A DNA stretch of 18,880 nucleotides from Oscillospiraceae bacterium (GCA_009785015.1 WQXD01000045.1:1-18880), one strand, 5' to 3'; counted from the first letter of the stretch, positions 7,499-15,500 are shown. Made by a program: numbers and translations. Notes: generated by a model from the sequence alone, not told the origin.

Positions 7499-9796
7499 TT
7501 ATGTCAATTCTTCCTGCTTTTTTATATGATGCTCCTGCTGTTCGGCGGACAACATGGTAAAATATGCCGACCAGCCGCCCATACGCACTCTTAAATCCCG
7601 ATATTTTTCGGGATTTTTTTGCGCTTCGCGCAAAACTGACGTATCCGCTATCGAAAGCGTAAGCATGTTTCCGCCTAAATTCACAAAAGATTTGAGCAAT
7701 CCCGTCAGCCTGTCCCGGCCCTCGCGGGAAAGTACGCCGTTTTTCGCGACAAGTTTTCCCGCTATGCGTAAATCGGCGGGGGAACCCACGGGCAGATTGG
7801 TCAGATCAAAAGAAGCGTGCGACAAAATCGCGCCCGTCACGCCGCGCTTCGCAGCTCCCGCGGACGGGGAAAAATTGCTGCTCACGGGCTCGCCGCTTTT
7901 TCTTCCGTCGGGGGAAGCGGCGCAGCCTTCGCCTATGGCTATATACCACGAAAACGTGCCCGCCCCCGGCAAAAATATCATCGTTTCATGTTTTTTATTT
8001 AAATGCGAGACTATACCCGCGAAATCATCGACGAGAATTTTTCCTATATCGTCGGCTTCCTTTTGATTGCTGCCGTATTTCGGCGAATCCAAAAGTTTTT
8101 GCCTCAAATTTTCATATCCCTCATAGTTTTCATCCAGCGCTTTTATCAATTCCCGCATACTTGTTTCTTTTTTTTCAAAAACCACTTTTTTTATCGCCGC
8201 AAGCGAATCGATCACATGCGACATCCCTTCGGCTATGAGGCCGTATGTTATATATTTCGCCCCGGAGTGCGTCATATCGAAACCGTTTTCCATAGGTCCG
8301 TCAAGCAGGGCCGAGAGCAGGGGAACGGGGGCGATGGCCGCCCTTGTGCCGAACATTTCGCAGTTTTTTTTCATCAAGCCGTCAATTACATACTCAAGCT
8401 CCCGCAAAAAAACACCATACAGCTCATCATAATCAGAAAAAGACGACGGGTCGCCGAAATCCGGAGCTTCTTCTTTTTGGTCCATTCTGCTTTTGCCGCG
8501 GTTTAAAGCCCATTCAAGGCAGCGGAGCATATTAAATCTGTCAAAATAGAAATCGTTGCGCCCCGCGATTATTATCTCCCAACATCCGTCGTTTGTGTAA
8601 TCGCGGGCGTCTTTTGTCGGGATGCCCCATTTTGTCAAAGCCGGGACGATAACTTCGTCGTTGAAAAAAGCGGGCAGCCCTCCGCCGTTTATGAGCGTTT
8701 CACAGGCTTTCGCATATAATTTTTCGGGAGTGGCGGAGGAGAGCCTCAAAGTCAGGCACGGATTTGTCATGCGGTTTACATCGAACGCTTCAAGGCACAT
8801 ATATGTGACAAAATTTGTCATGTCTTCACCGTTTTCGGGGTCAACCCCGCCTATAATCACATTTTGGAGCCAGTGATTTGTCGCGTCGACATTGTCGCGC
8901 GCGTTATGCCTTTGCGTGGTATGGGCGAAAGGCGAACGTTTTGCCCAATTTTCTTCGTTTCGCCTGTTTGTTTTTTCGAAATTTGTTTCCTGATACACGA
9001 GATCGTTGTCGATGGACCGTTCGTTGAATTTGAGAAAAAAACAAGTTACCGTTTCCTGCGCTTTTTCCATATCGATGATCCCGTTTTCGAGATCGCGTTC
9101 GAGATAGTGCCCGACATGCCGGTCAAACCTGCCTATGGCGAGATGATTTCCCGTCAGCTGGAATGCGAAATGGGTGAGCCATATCGAAGCGACCGCCTGG
9201 ATAAAAGTTTCGGGGGGATTTTTGGGAGCGAAGCCAAGGTCGGCGGCCATTTGTTCCAATTCTTTTTTTCTTAGGGGATCGGTTTCTTTTTCTGCCGATG
9301 CTGCGCAATATTTGGAATATCTGCCGGCTAATATTTCCAAAGCGTCCATCACAATGGCGACAGCTTCGTAAAATGCTTCGGATTCCGGTTTCGCCTTTTT
9401 TGACAATTGCAATGCGTCCTGTTTTATTTTTTCCGTCCCGCAGCTGAGCAATTTCGGGTATGACGGCACGATATGGCCCACGATCGAACCTGCGGACAAC
9501 CCTTGCAGGGAGGCCGCCTCTTTTTCATCTGCTGTGGCATAAGAGGGCAGCGTACCCGAAATTATGATATCATCTTCGGGTATGACGATGCTTCCCGCAA
9601 TCAGCTGCCCCGGCCATATACACAGAGGAACATTTGAAAATTTCATGCGGACGGCTTCGGCGCTGCGGACTATGAGCGGTTTTTGTTCTATCCCCGGAAA
9701 TTTTTCAAAAACGCTTCCGTTTTCGTTTTGCCAATGTTTTTTGCGGAGCATACTTTTTTGTATGCTCTCTTTTATACTTTCAATGCGTTCAGACAT
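7499..9796 (-). CDS. Glycyl radical enzyme, complete (GRE2)
   Basis: This 765-residue GRE has both active-site loops. TNDGCWEIIIAG (402-412) carries the thiyl Cys405 and the general-base candidate Glu407. LRVRMGGWSAYFTMLS near the C-terminus carries the glycyl radical site, expected at Gly741 before Trp742. ASPDGRKSGEPVSSNFSPSA (627-646) and HIVPSYPKLL (108-117) are family landmarks. C-x-E points to a radical dehydratase or C-C/C-X lyase rather than pyruvate formate-lyase, which uses Cys-Cys. The residue between Cys and Glu is Trp, where choline lyase and diol dehydratases have Val, hinting at a different pocket. The start chosen is ATG 9796, with AGGGGG 7 bases upstream (9804-9809). An in-frame TTG at 9820 would overlap the activase and lacks such a site. 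It lies 13 bases after the activase gene, its presumed activator, and is the last gene of a six-gene operon. The substrate is unknown. Confidence 0.93.
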   Translation of the reverse strand: MSERIESIKESIQKSMLRKKHWQNENGSVFEKFPGIEQKPLIVRSAEAVRMKFSNVPLCIWPGQLIAGSIVIPEDDIIISGTLPSYATADEKEAASLQGLSAGSIVGHIVPSYPKLLSCGTEKIKQDALQLSKKAKPESEAFYEAVAIVMDALEILAGRYSKYCAASAEKETDPLRKKELEQMAADLGFAPKNPPETFIQAVASIWLTHFAFQLTGNHLAIGRFDRHVGHYLERDLENGIIDMEKAQETVTCFFLKFNERSIDNDLVYQETNFEKTNRRNEENWAKRSPFAHTTQRHNARDNVDATNHWLQNVIIGGVDPENGEDMTNFVTYMCLEAFDVNRMTNPCLTLRLSSATPEKLYAKACETLINGGGLPAFFNDEVIVPALTKWGIPTKDARDYTNDGCWEIIIAGRNDFYFDRFNMLRCLEWALNRGKSRMDQKEEAPDFGDPSSFSDYDELYGVFLRELEYVIDGLMKKNCEMFGTRAAIAPVPLLSALLDGPMENGFDMTHSGAKYITYGLIAEGMSHVIDSLAAIKKVVFEKKETSMRELIKALDENYEGYENLRQKLLDSPKYGSNQKEADDIGKILVDDFAGIVSHLNKKHETMIFLPGAGTFSWYIAIGEGCAASPDGRKSGEPVSSNFSPSAGAAKRGVTGAILSHASFDLTNLPVGSPADLRIAGKLVAKNGVLSREGRDRLTGLLKSFVNLGGNMLTLSIADTSVLREAQKNPEKYRDLRVRMGGWSAYFTMLSAEQQEHHIKKQEELT

Positions 9797-9809
9797 ATAT
9801 TTTCCCCCT

Positions 9810-10583
9810 TTACAATACAATCACATCTATTTCTTTCGGGGCGGTTTTGCGCAAATAATCCAAATAATCATCGCTTTGCTTTTCCAATTCCCCGGGGCGG
9901 TACGGCAAATTCAGCCATTTATATTTAGCGGGGGCGGAAGGGTTATAACGAAGCAAATGGATACTTTGAATATGCAGTTCAAGCGCCAGATTATATATTT
10001 CTTCTATTTCGTTTGCCGAATCGTTATATCCCGGTATGAGCGGAATTCGCAGAACTATTTTTTTTGGCGCATATTCGGCCAGCTTTTTTAAATTATCCAA
10101 TATTGTTTGATTTCCCGCACCTGTAAAAATCAAATGCTTTGTATCGTCGAGACTTTTTATATCATAATAAAAAACATCGGTATATTGAGCAATATCGCAA
10201 AGATTTTCCCATTTGCCCATTCCCGAAGTCTCCACTATGGAGTGTATTTCGCATTCGTGAAGCTGCCAAACTAACGATTTTGCGAATTCGGGCTGGAACA
10301 ACACCTCTCCGCCCGAAAGCGTCACCCCGCCGCCCGACGAATCAAAAAAGGGTTTGTTTGAGGTGACCTCACCGACAATTTCCGATGCTCTCACATTTCG
10401 TCCGCATATCACGTCCGCGCCGTTTACGCACAGTACCTGCGGTTCTTTTTTATGCGATTCGGGGCTGTGGCACCATACGCATCTGAGCGGACAGCCTTTA
10501 AAATAGATGACCGCGCGTATTCCGGGACCGTCATGCACCGCGAAATGGTCGATATCAAAAATAATTCCCGTTATATCCGTCAT
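9810..10583 (-). CDS. Glycyl radical enzyme activase (radical SAM), short form
   Basis: This 257-residue radical S-adenosylmethionine enzyme should abstract hydrogen from the GRE2 glycine to create the stable glycyl radical. FKGCPLRCVWCHSPES gives the CxxxCxxC iron-sulfur motif (Cys31, Cys35, Cys38). HDGPGIRAVIYFKG is the usual N-terminal motif of the family, LSGGEVLFQ (89-97) is the GGE SAM-binding motif, and LLRYNPSAPAKYKWL is the usual C-terminal block. Most non-PFL GRE activases carry a ferredoxin-like insert with about eight cysteines between the radical SAM motif and the GGE. Here the insert is only about 25 residues and keeps two cysteines (Cys52, Cys60), so auxiliary clusters are probably absent, as in PFL activase. 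Its ATG overlaps the stop of the dehydratase gene (ATGA), indicating translational coupling. No good ribosome binding site of its own is visible. GRE2 follows 13 bases downstream. Confidence 0.93.
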   Translation of the reverse strand: MTDITGIIFDIDHFAVHDGPGIRAVIYFKGCPLRCVWCHSPESHKKEPQVLCVNGADVICGRNVRASEIVGEVTSNKPFFDSSGGGVTLSGGEVLFQPEFAKSLVWQLHECEIHSIVETSGMGKWENLCDIAQYTDVFYYDIKSLDDTKHLIFTGAGNQTILDNLKKLAEYAPKKIVLRIPLIPGYNDSANEIEEIYNLALELHIQSIHLLRYNPSAPAKYKWLNLPYRPGELEKQSDDYLDYLRKTAPKEIDVIVL

Positions 10584-11671
10584 TTGCTTATATCATACCT
10601 TGCCTTGGCGAGAAATTCTTTGGACGGTTCAAATCCCCAGCCCGGAGAAGCGGGAACGGCGGCGCGGCCGTCTCTTATTTCGACTTGCGGCTCATAACAG
10701 CTCACCGCCCATAAATCGTCTTCTATCCCGCATTCGAGAAACGGGTAGGGCGAATCTATACAAGCCATAAAGTGAAGTCCCATTACCAATATCGGGGAAC
10801 GGTTCGATGTGTGCGGCGTCACTTCCAGCCCTTTATTTGCCGCGTGTTTTGCAATCCTCAGCGCGCGGGAAAATCCGCCGATATACAGCAAATCGGGCTG
10901 GCATACGTCCATCACTCTCTGGTCTATCATGCGTTCCCACATGGTGTCGATATAATCCTGTTCTCCTCCCGCTACGGGCATGCCTATTTTTGCGCAGGCT
11001 TCGCGCACCGCTTTTGTCTTTTCGATTTCCCAGTACGGGCACGGCTCCTCAAACAGTTTAATGCCGTGGCCGTGCATGAATTTTGCCATTTCTATCGCTT
11101 TTTCAACCGAATAATTGCCGTTTACATCGACGATTATATGCGTGTCCGGTTTGGCTGTTTTGACCATTGCGGCGACCATATCCTCCGTCCGGTTCTCCCA
11201 GAAGTCCAAATCGCGCCCCACAGGTATTCCGGGGTGCAGCTTTATCGCCCTGTACCCGAATTTGTCCTGTATGGCGCGGAGCCTGCCGGCTTCTTCCCAA
11301 ACGGGCAGGTCGCGTTTCATGCTTGAAGCGTACAGGTCTATGTAATCCCGTTTTTTGCCGGCCATTTCGGCGACGGACACGCCTTTTTTTTTCGCGGCCA
11401 AATCCCAAAGCGCCGTATCTATCCCCGCCGCCGCCCTCGCGAGAAAACTCCCGAGAAATTTATATTGCCTGCGTATTATTTCATCTGCGACATTCGTGTA
11501 ATCCTCAAACGGTTCCAGCGCGATGCCCGCGGTGATTTGATGAAGCACCTGCGCCGTGATATTCGCGCAGAACGGGGCGGTCATTCCCCAGCCGCAGTCA
11601 TTGTTTGAATCGGTCACGCGGACAAAACAAATATCGTTATTTGCAAATGTTTCGATGGATTTGATTTTCAT
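10580..11671 (-). CDS. Enolase-superfamily acid-sugar dehydratase (mandelate racemase subgroup)
   Basis: This 363-residue protein has the two-domain enolase-superfamily form, with a capping domain (about 1-115) and a barrel. Metal ligands are readable as Asp182 in VDVNGNY, Glu208 in LFEEPC and Glu237 in AGGEQDY; the 26-residue spacing from Asp182 to Glu208 equals that in mandelate racemase. Asp260 (CQPDLLY) and His287 (TPHTSN) are 27 residues apart, matching the mandelate racemase Asp270-His297 dyad. At the second catalytic position the usual K-x-K is K-L-H (Lys144, His146). Such enzymes remove a proton alpha to the carboxylate of an aldonate or aldarate and eliminate water to give a 2-keto-3-deoxy acid. 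The substrate here is unknown. The start chosen is ATG 11671, 9 bases after GGGAGG (11681-11686). An upstream ATG at 11680 directly abuts that site and was rejected. The 3' end overlaps the activase start. Confidence 0.88.
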   Translation of the reverse strand: MKIKSIETFANNDICFVRVTDSNNDCGWGMTAPFCANITAQVLHQITAGIALEPFEDYTNVADEIIRRQYKFLGSFLARAAAGIDTALWDLAAKKKGVSVAEMAGKKRDYIDLYASSMKRDLPVWEEAGRLRAIQDKFGYRAIKLHPGIPVGRDLDFWENRTEDMVAAMVKTAKPDTHIIVDVNGNYSVEKAIEMAKFMHGHGIKLFEEPCPYWEIEKTKAVREACAKIGMPVAGGEQDYIDTMWERMIDQRVMDVCQPDLLYIGGFSRALRIAKHAANKGLEVTPHTSNRSPILVMGLHFMACIDSPYPFLECGIEDDLWAVSCYEPQVEIRDGRAAVPASPGWGFEPSKEFLAKARYDISK

Positions 11672-11680
11672 ATGATGCAT

Positions 11681-11686
11681 CCTCCC
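11681..11686 (-). promoter_or_regulatory. Ribosome binding site deciding the dehydratase start
   Basis: GGGAGG on the minus strand lies 9 bases from ATG 11671 but directly touches ATG 11680. Only the downstream ATG has workable spacing, so three residues (MHH) are dropped from the longest possible reading. Confidence 0.7.
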
Positions 11687-11692
11687 TTATTT

Positions 11693-13309
11693 TCACTCAT
11701 GCAAAACCGTTTTTACCATGCACTCCGTTTTGTAACAAGCCACGCCTATTTTATAGACAGGTTTGCTGTTTGTGATAACGGTATAATATTTTTGTTTGTC
11801 AATTTGTTTTAAGGCTTCCTCCGCTTTTTTTTCCAATCCGTTTGCGTCAGCGGATTTTTTAAATTCCAAAACGGCGTTGAATTTATCGCCCTCTATCGAT
11901 AAATCATACCGTTCGAACCCGCTTTCCTTATTCGACGCGCATTTGAATCCGACGCCCAGCGCCATGCCAAACAGGAATATATGATATATCTTTTCGGGCT
12001 CGTTCTTATTCGTGTCAAAACAGGACAAACGATAATCAATAAACTCTTTGAGCTGCAAGCTGAAATCGTTTACGTCACTTATATTTTTGAATATACCGCG
12101 CAAATCCGCAACGGGCGCTTCAACGATAAATTCCAAAACAAAGTCGCGCCATACGCTTCGCAGTTCCAAATTCGGCATATATACCCTGTATGTCGCAGGC
12201 CGCTTATCCGTTTGTTTTGTTTTTTCGTCATAGGTAAGATACCCTGCCTGAACCGCCAGCGAATAAAACTGCGAATCCGCAAGATTGGAAAACGCGATAT
12301 TTTTCAGCGACAGCCTGGGCTGCAATTCCGTTATTATATATGCGTTTCTATTTTCGATCATCTCCAGCAATCTGTCGGCCCGTTCTTTGTTCATAAGATC
12401 AATCAACATATCCAAAGTGCCGCTTTTGCCCCAATAGTTGTCGAGTTTTTTATAATGCAGATAAGACATGACCGAAAAAATGTTATACAGCTTTTCTTCG
12501 CCGACCCTCGTGTTGTTGTACCAATCCCTCACCTTGTCCAATTCTTCCGGCGTCAGTAATTCATATGCCTCATCTTCCGTGAGTGAAAAATCCCCGTCAT
12601 AAACGCCGCTTGTAAAAACGTCGTAAACCACCAAATTATTCAGCCCGCTGAACATGCTTTCCTTTGATATCCGGGTGACTCCGGTCAATATTGCTTTTTC
12701 AAGCGAACGATTGTCTTTTAAGGCTGCGTCAAATATATCCGTAATCCACCTTCTGAGATTTTCATATTCGCCCGAATACACGTTATCCATAAGTACTTTG
12801 TCGTATTCGTCGATGAGGATATACGGTCTTACTCCGTACACGGTATGAAGATTTTGAGTCAAATACAAAAGAGCGTTGGTATTGTCGTTTTCTTTATCAT
12901 CAAAATAATCTGTCAGATTATAATCGATTTCTTCTTTTTTCAGATAATGGCTTGCGCTGTCTTTTATTTTTATTTTAAATTGATTTTTATAGTTTGGCAG
13001 TCTTAATTCTTTGAAATTCAAGAATATGACAGGATGTTTATTGCCGCGCGAAAAAACGGGGTTGTTTTCGATATACAGTCCCTTGAATAAATGTTTTGTA
13101 TCCTGCTTGCAGTCGAAAAAAGTCCGCAGCATATCCAAATTCAAACTCTTTCCCGCGCGTCTGTGTCTGGTAAACAACAAAACATCGTTTGAATCCTGCA
13201 GGATGTGTTCTATAAATGCGGTTTTATCTATATACAACCTGTCATTTTCTATAAACTTCGAAAATATGCTCGACGATATATTTACATTGTCTTTCCGGCC
13301 TGTATACAT
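11693..13309 (-). CDS. AAA-ATPase-like / PD-(D/E)XK nuclease-fold protein
   Basis: This 538-residue protein combines an AAA-ATPase-like domain with a C-terminal PD-(D/E)XK nuclease-fold domain, a pairing common in anaerobic gut bacteria and often multi-copy. The N-terminus has the family signature RLYIDKTAFIEHIL, then a P-loop-like RHRRAGKSLNLDML (about residues 44-57), a Walker B ILIDEYDKVL (about 161-170) and GVTRISKESMFSG. Near the C-terminus RYDLSIEGDKFNAVLEFKK shows the Asp ... Glu-x-Lys core of PD-(D/E)XK folds. The P-loop has AGKS where GKT/GKS is expected after a GxxxxGK pattern, so nucleotide binding is plausible but not certain. The start ATG 13309 has GAGGAAA overlapping the dehydrogenase stop codon; a longer reading from 13426 would run 107 bases into that gene. 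It sits fully inside the metabolic operon, 10 bases after the dehydrogenase and 21 before the dehydratase. The role is unknown; defence or selfish-element links are speculative. Confidence 0.85.
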   Translation of the reverse strand: MYTGRKDNVNISSSIFSKFIENDRLYIDKTAFIEHILQDSNDVLLFTRHRRAGKSLNLDMLRTFFDCKQDTKHLFKGLYIENNPVFSRGNKHPVIFLNFKELRLPNYKNQFKIKIKDSASHYLKKEEIDYNLTDYFDDKENDNTNALLYLTQNLHTVYGVRPYILIDEYDKVLMDNVYSGEYENLRRWITDIFDAALKDNRSLEKAILTGVTRISKESMFSGLNNLVVYDVFTSGVYDGDFSLTEDEAYELLTPEELDKVRDWYNNTRVGEEKLYNIFSVMSYLHYKKLDNYWGKSGTLDMLIDLMNKERADRLLEMIENRNAYIITELQPRLSLKNIAFSNLADSQFYSLAVQAGYLTYDEKTKQTDKRPATYRVYMPNLELRSVWRDFVLEFIVEAPVADLRGIFKNISDVNDFSLQLKEFIDYRLSCFDTNKNEPEKIYHIFLFGMALGVGFKCASNKESGFERYDLSIEGDKFNAVLEFKKSADANGLEKKAEEALKQIDKQKYYTVITNSKPVYKIGVACYKTECMVKTVLHE

Positions 13310-13313
13310 AGCG

Positions 13314-13320
13314 TTTCCTC
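13314..13320 (-). promoter_or_regulatory. Ribosome binding site overlapping the alcohol dehydrogenase stop
   Basis: The minus strand reads TAGAGGAAACGCTATG. The TAG stop of the dehydrogenase shares a base with GAGGAAA, and the ATG of the AAA/PD-(D/E)XK gene (13309) follows at normal spacing. This fixes the AAA start and ties it to the operon by translation. Confidence 0.75.
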
Positions 13321-14474
13321 TACCGATTGGCCATTTTGTATATATTAAAAATATCGTTTTTATCCAATGGTTTGAAATTCCCCACCAAACGGCTGCCGTA
13401 AAATACGCAGCTGTCCGCCATCTCACCGAGTACGTGATCGGGTAAAACGCCGATTCCGAGTTCCGAAAAACAGGTGGGCATTCCGATGATTTTGAAAAAT
13501 TCCACAGTTTTGCTTATGCCGTCGTCAGCTTCCCAAACTTCTTTTGCATATTTGGCAAAACGCGCGGGATTGCAATAACAGACATATTTGGCCCATGAAG
13601 CCCACATCGCCGACAGGCTCGCCCCGTGCGGCACGTCGAAACGGCCGCTCAGTTCATGCCCGATCTGATGGACGGAAAAATCACCCGGCCGCCCGAGGCC
13701 CGTGATATCGTTGTGCGAAAGGCTTCCGCACCACATAATTTCGCTGGCCGCATCGTAATTTTCGGGTTCGCGCAAGAGCAGCGGACCGTTTTTGACGACG
13801 TTTTTTAACAGCGCGGCTGCGATTGCGTCGGTAAATTCGTTTCCTTCGACATTGGCGAAATAGCGGTCCATAGTGTGCATCATGATATCCGCGATGCCGC
13901 AGGCAACCTGAAATTTCGGAACGGTATAAGTCAGTTCGGGGTTCATCACGGTAAAGCGGGGACGGTTGAAATCCGTGCCCAATCCGCGTTTTTCCCCGGC
14001 GTCGGAATTTGTCAGAACAGCCGAATTGCTGGTTTCGCTTCCCGCCGCGGAAATGGTCAGCACGACCCCAACCGGCAAAGAACCCGTAAGTTCGGCTTCT
14101 TTTGTCCAGAATTTCCAAACATCAATGCCGGGATTTTTCACGCCGTGCGCTATCGCTTTGGCCGTGTCGATTGCGCTGCCGCCTCCCACTGCAAGTATGA
14201 AGTCCGCGCCAAACTCGACGGCGGATTTTACGCCTTCTCTCGCGTGGGAGACCAAGGGGTTCGGCTGTGCCCCGCCGAATAGGGAATACCGTATGTTTTC
14301 CGCTTCGAGCAATCCGGTGATTTTTGCGAGCAAACCGGATTTTTGAGCGCTTGCGCCGCCATATACCACAAAAACTTTTGTCCCTTTGTATTTGCGGATA
14401 AGCTGCCCCGTTTTTTCCTCCGCTTTTTTGCCGAATACAATTTCGGTGGGTGCGTGAAATATAAATGACTGCAT
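13320..14474 (-). CDS. Iron-containing (group III) alcohol dehydrogenase, YqhD/BDH-like
   Basis: This 384-residue enzyme reduces an aldehyde to an alcohol with NAD(P)H, according to its family. AVGGGSAIDTAKAIAHG (95-111) is the nucleotide-binding GGGS motif. Metal ligands are visible as Asp196 and His200 in ADIMMHTMDRYF, His269 in SVHQIGHELSG and His283 in VPHGASL. These are offset by two from the E. coli YqhD ligands (194, 198, 267, 281), so it belongs with the YqhD/butanol dehydrogenase branch, whose preferred cofactor is NADPH. It is cytosolic. It starts 6 bases after the URO-D-fold gene, with AAAGGA inside the end of that gene at rather long spacing, so translational coupling is likely. 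In GRE operons a reductase of this kind usually disposes of the aldehyde made by the radical enzyme. That role is inferred here, and the substrate is unknown. Confidence 0.93.
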   Translation of the reverse strand: MQSFIFHAPTEIVFGKKAEEKTGQLIRKYKGTKVFVVYGGASAQKSGLLAKITGLLEAENIRYSLFGGAQPNPLVSHAREGVKSAVEFGADFILAVGGGSAIDTAKAIAHGVKNPGIDVWKFWTKEAELTGSLPVGVVLTISAAGSETSNSAVLTNSDAGEKRGLGTDFNRPRFTVMNPELTYTVPKFQVACGIADIMMHTMDRYFANVEGNEFTDAIAAALLKNVVKNGPLLLREPENYDAASEIMWCGSLSHNDITGLGRPGDFSVHQIGHELSGRFDVPHGASLSAMWASWAKYVCYCNPARFAKYAKEVWEADDGISKTVEFFKIIGMPTCFSELGIGVLPDHVLGEMADSCVFYGSRLVGNFKPLDKNDIFNIYKMANR

Positions 14475-14480
14475 AAAATT

Positions 14481-15500
14481 TTAAAATCCTTTCATAAAAA
14501 TATCGCGGGCATACCCGGCCCATTCGTCTTTTATATCAATATCTCCGAGAGACGGATAATCTTTTGCTATCAGGCCGCCGCCCTTGTAAAACTTTTGAAT
14601 CATTCGCGCCGCTTCCGATTGTATTTTGTTTTTGTCGCCCGTGGGCAAAACTTTTTGTATATCGACCGGGGCCCATAAAGTCGCTTTTCCTCCGATTTTT
14701 TTCGACAAATCGTCAAAATCGTACAGCGCGGGCTGGTCGAACTGAAAAGCGTCCACTCCAATCTCGACAAAATCATCTATGATGTCGCGAACAAGTCCGC
14801 ACGAATGGAGCAGAAACTTTATTTTGTGGCTGTGCAGCCGCTCAATTACGCGGGCATACGGTTCCCTCCAGATTTCGCGCCAGCTTTTCGGGCTGATATA
14901 CAGCGAATTCTGCAAGCCCCAGTCGTCGTAAATGACAACTGAATCTATTTTGCAGCTGCTGAGCATGTCAGCCTGCGCTACGGCGGTTTTGGCGCATTCA
15001 TTTACGAGCCGTTTCAAATTTTGGCTCTCCAAAACCGTGTCAGCCAGCATATTGCCTATGGTGCGCGCGTCCCGGGCTATCGCCTGAAGCGACATAATGC
15101 CCGAAACGGTGAACATATCGCAGTTGGTTTCCGCCCATTTTTGAAGTTTTCCGAGCTCGTAATTTTCCGGGAGGCGGTAAGGGGCCAAATAGGCGTCGAC
15201 ATAATTGTCGAGATATTCCCACCCGTCTTCGAGCGCGCCCCTGATGCATTCACCATTGGTCACCCCCCCAAGCCTTCCGAAAATATTTCCGTCGCGGAGG
15301 CATACTTCCCCTTTAAATCCCGGAACTTTTTCCAAAAGTTTCGGATAATGGCCCCATGCCTGATATTCTTTGTCCGGTATATTGGTATTGGTCAAACCGC
15401 CGAAAGCCATGTCCGAAGGATTCGGATAATTAAAATTATACCCCATGCGCGGCGGGCTGTCAAATTCGAGCACCCGCTTTATAATTTCCTTGCTTTTCAT
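14481..15500 (-). CDS. URO-D-fold (uroporphyrinogen decarboxylase / methyltransferase-like) protein, operon 2
   Basis: This 339-residue protein is the second URO-D superfamily member in the window and the first gene of the GRE2 operon. Family marks are the N-terminal KEIIKRVLEF segment, VIYDDWGLQNSLYISPKSWREI (189-210, the barrel strand and helix of the family) and KFLLHSCGLVRDIIDDFVEIG. The last holds His232 and Cys234 at the H-x-C zinc position of MtaA/CmuA-type methyltransferases. The usual third zinc ligand, a C-terminal cysteine, is not seen; the matching stretch reads GGLIAKDYPSLGD. It is only distantly like the 4381-5424 protein, which shares the fold and the HSC motif. The start ATG 15500 has GGAAA upstream, a modest ribosome binding site, under a consensus promoter. 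Heme biosynthesis is unlikely given the neighbours. A methyl-transfer or carboxylate/lyase function on a small acid is possible but unproven. Confidence 0.8.
   Translation of the reverse strand: MKSKEIIKRVLEFDSPPRMGYNFNYPNPSDMAFGGLTNTNIPDKEYQAWGHYPKLLEKVPGFKGEVCLRDGNIFGRLGGVTNGECIRGALEDGWEYLDNYVDAYLAPYRLPENYELGKLQKWAETNCDMFTVSGIMSLQAIARDARTIGNMLADTVLESQNLKRLVNECAKTAVAQADMLSSCKIDSVVIYDDWGLQNSLYISPKSWREIWREPYARVIERLHSHKIKFLLHSCGLVRDIIDDFVEIGVDAFQFDQPALYDFDDLSKKIGGKATLWAPVDIQKVLPTGDKNKIQSEAARMIQKFYKGGGLIAKDYPSLGDIDIKDEWAGYARDIFMKGF

Noticed and set aside
9797..9820. TTG start for GRE2, eight residues upstream
   Set aside because: The extra residues are encoded by the ribosome binding site region and the activase end. 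ATG 9796 has AGGGGG at correct spacing.
13310..13426. N-terminal extension of the AAA/PD-(D/E)XK protein
   Set aside because: It would overlap the alcohol dehydrogenase coding end by 107 bases, while ATG 13309 has a strong ribosome binding site and begins just before the family signature.
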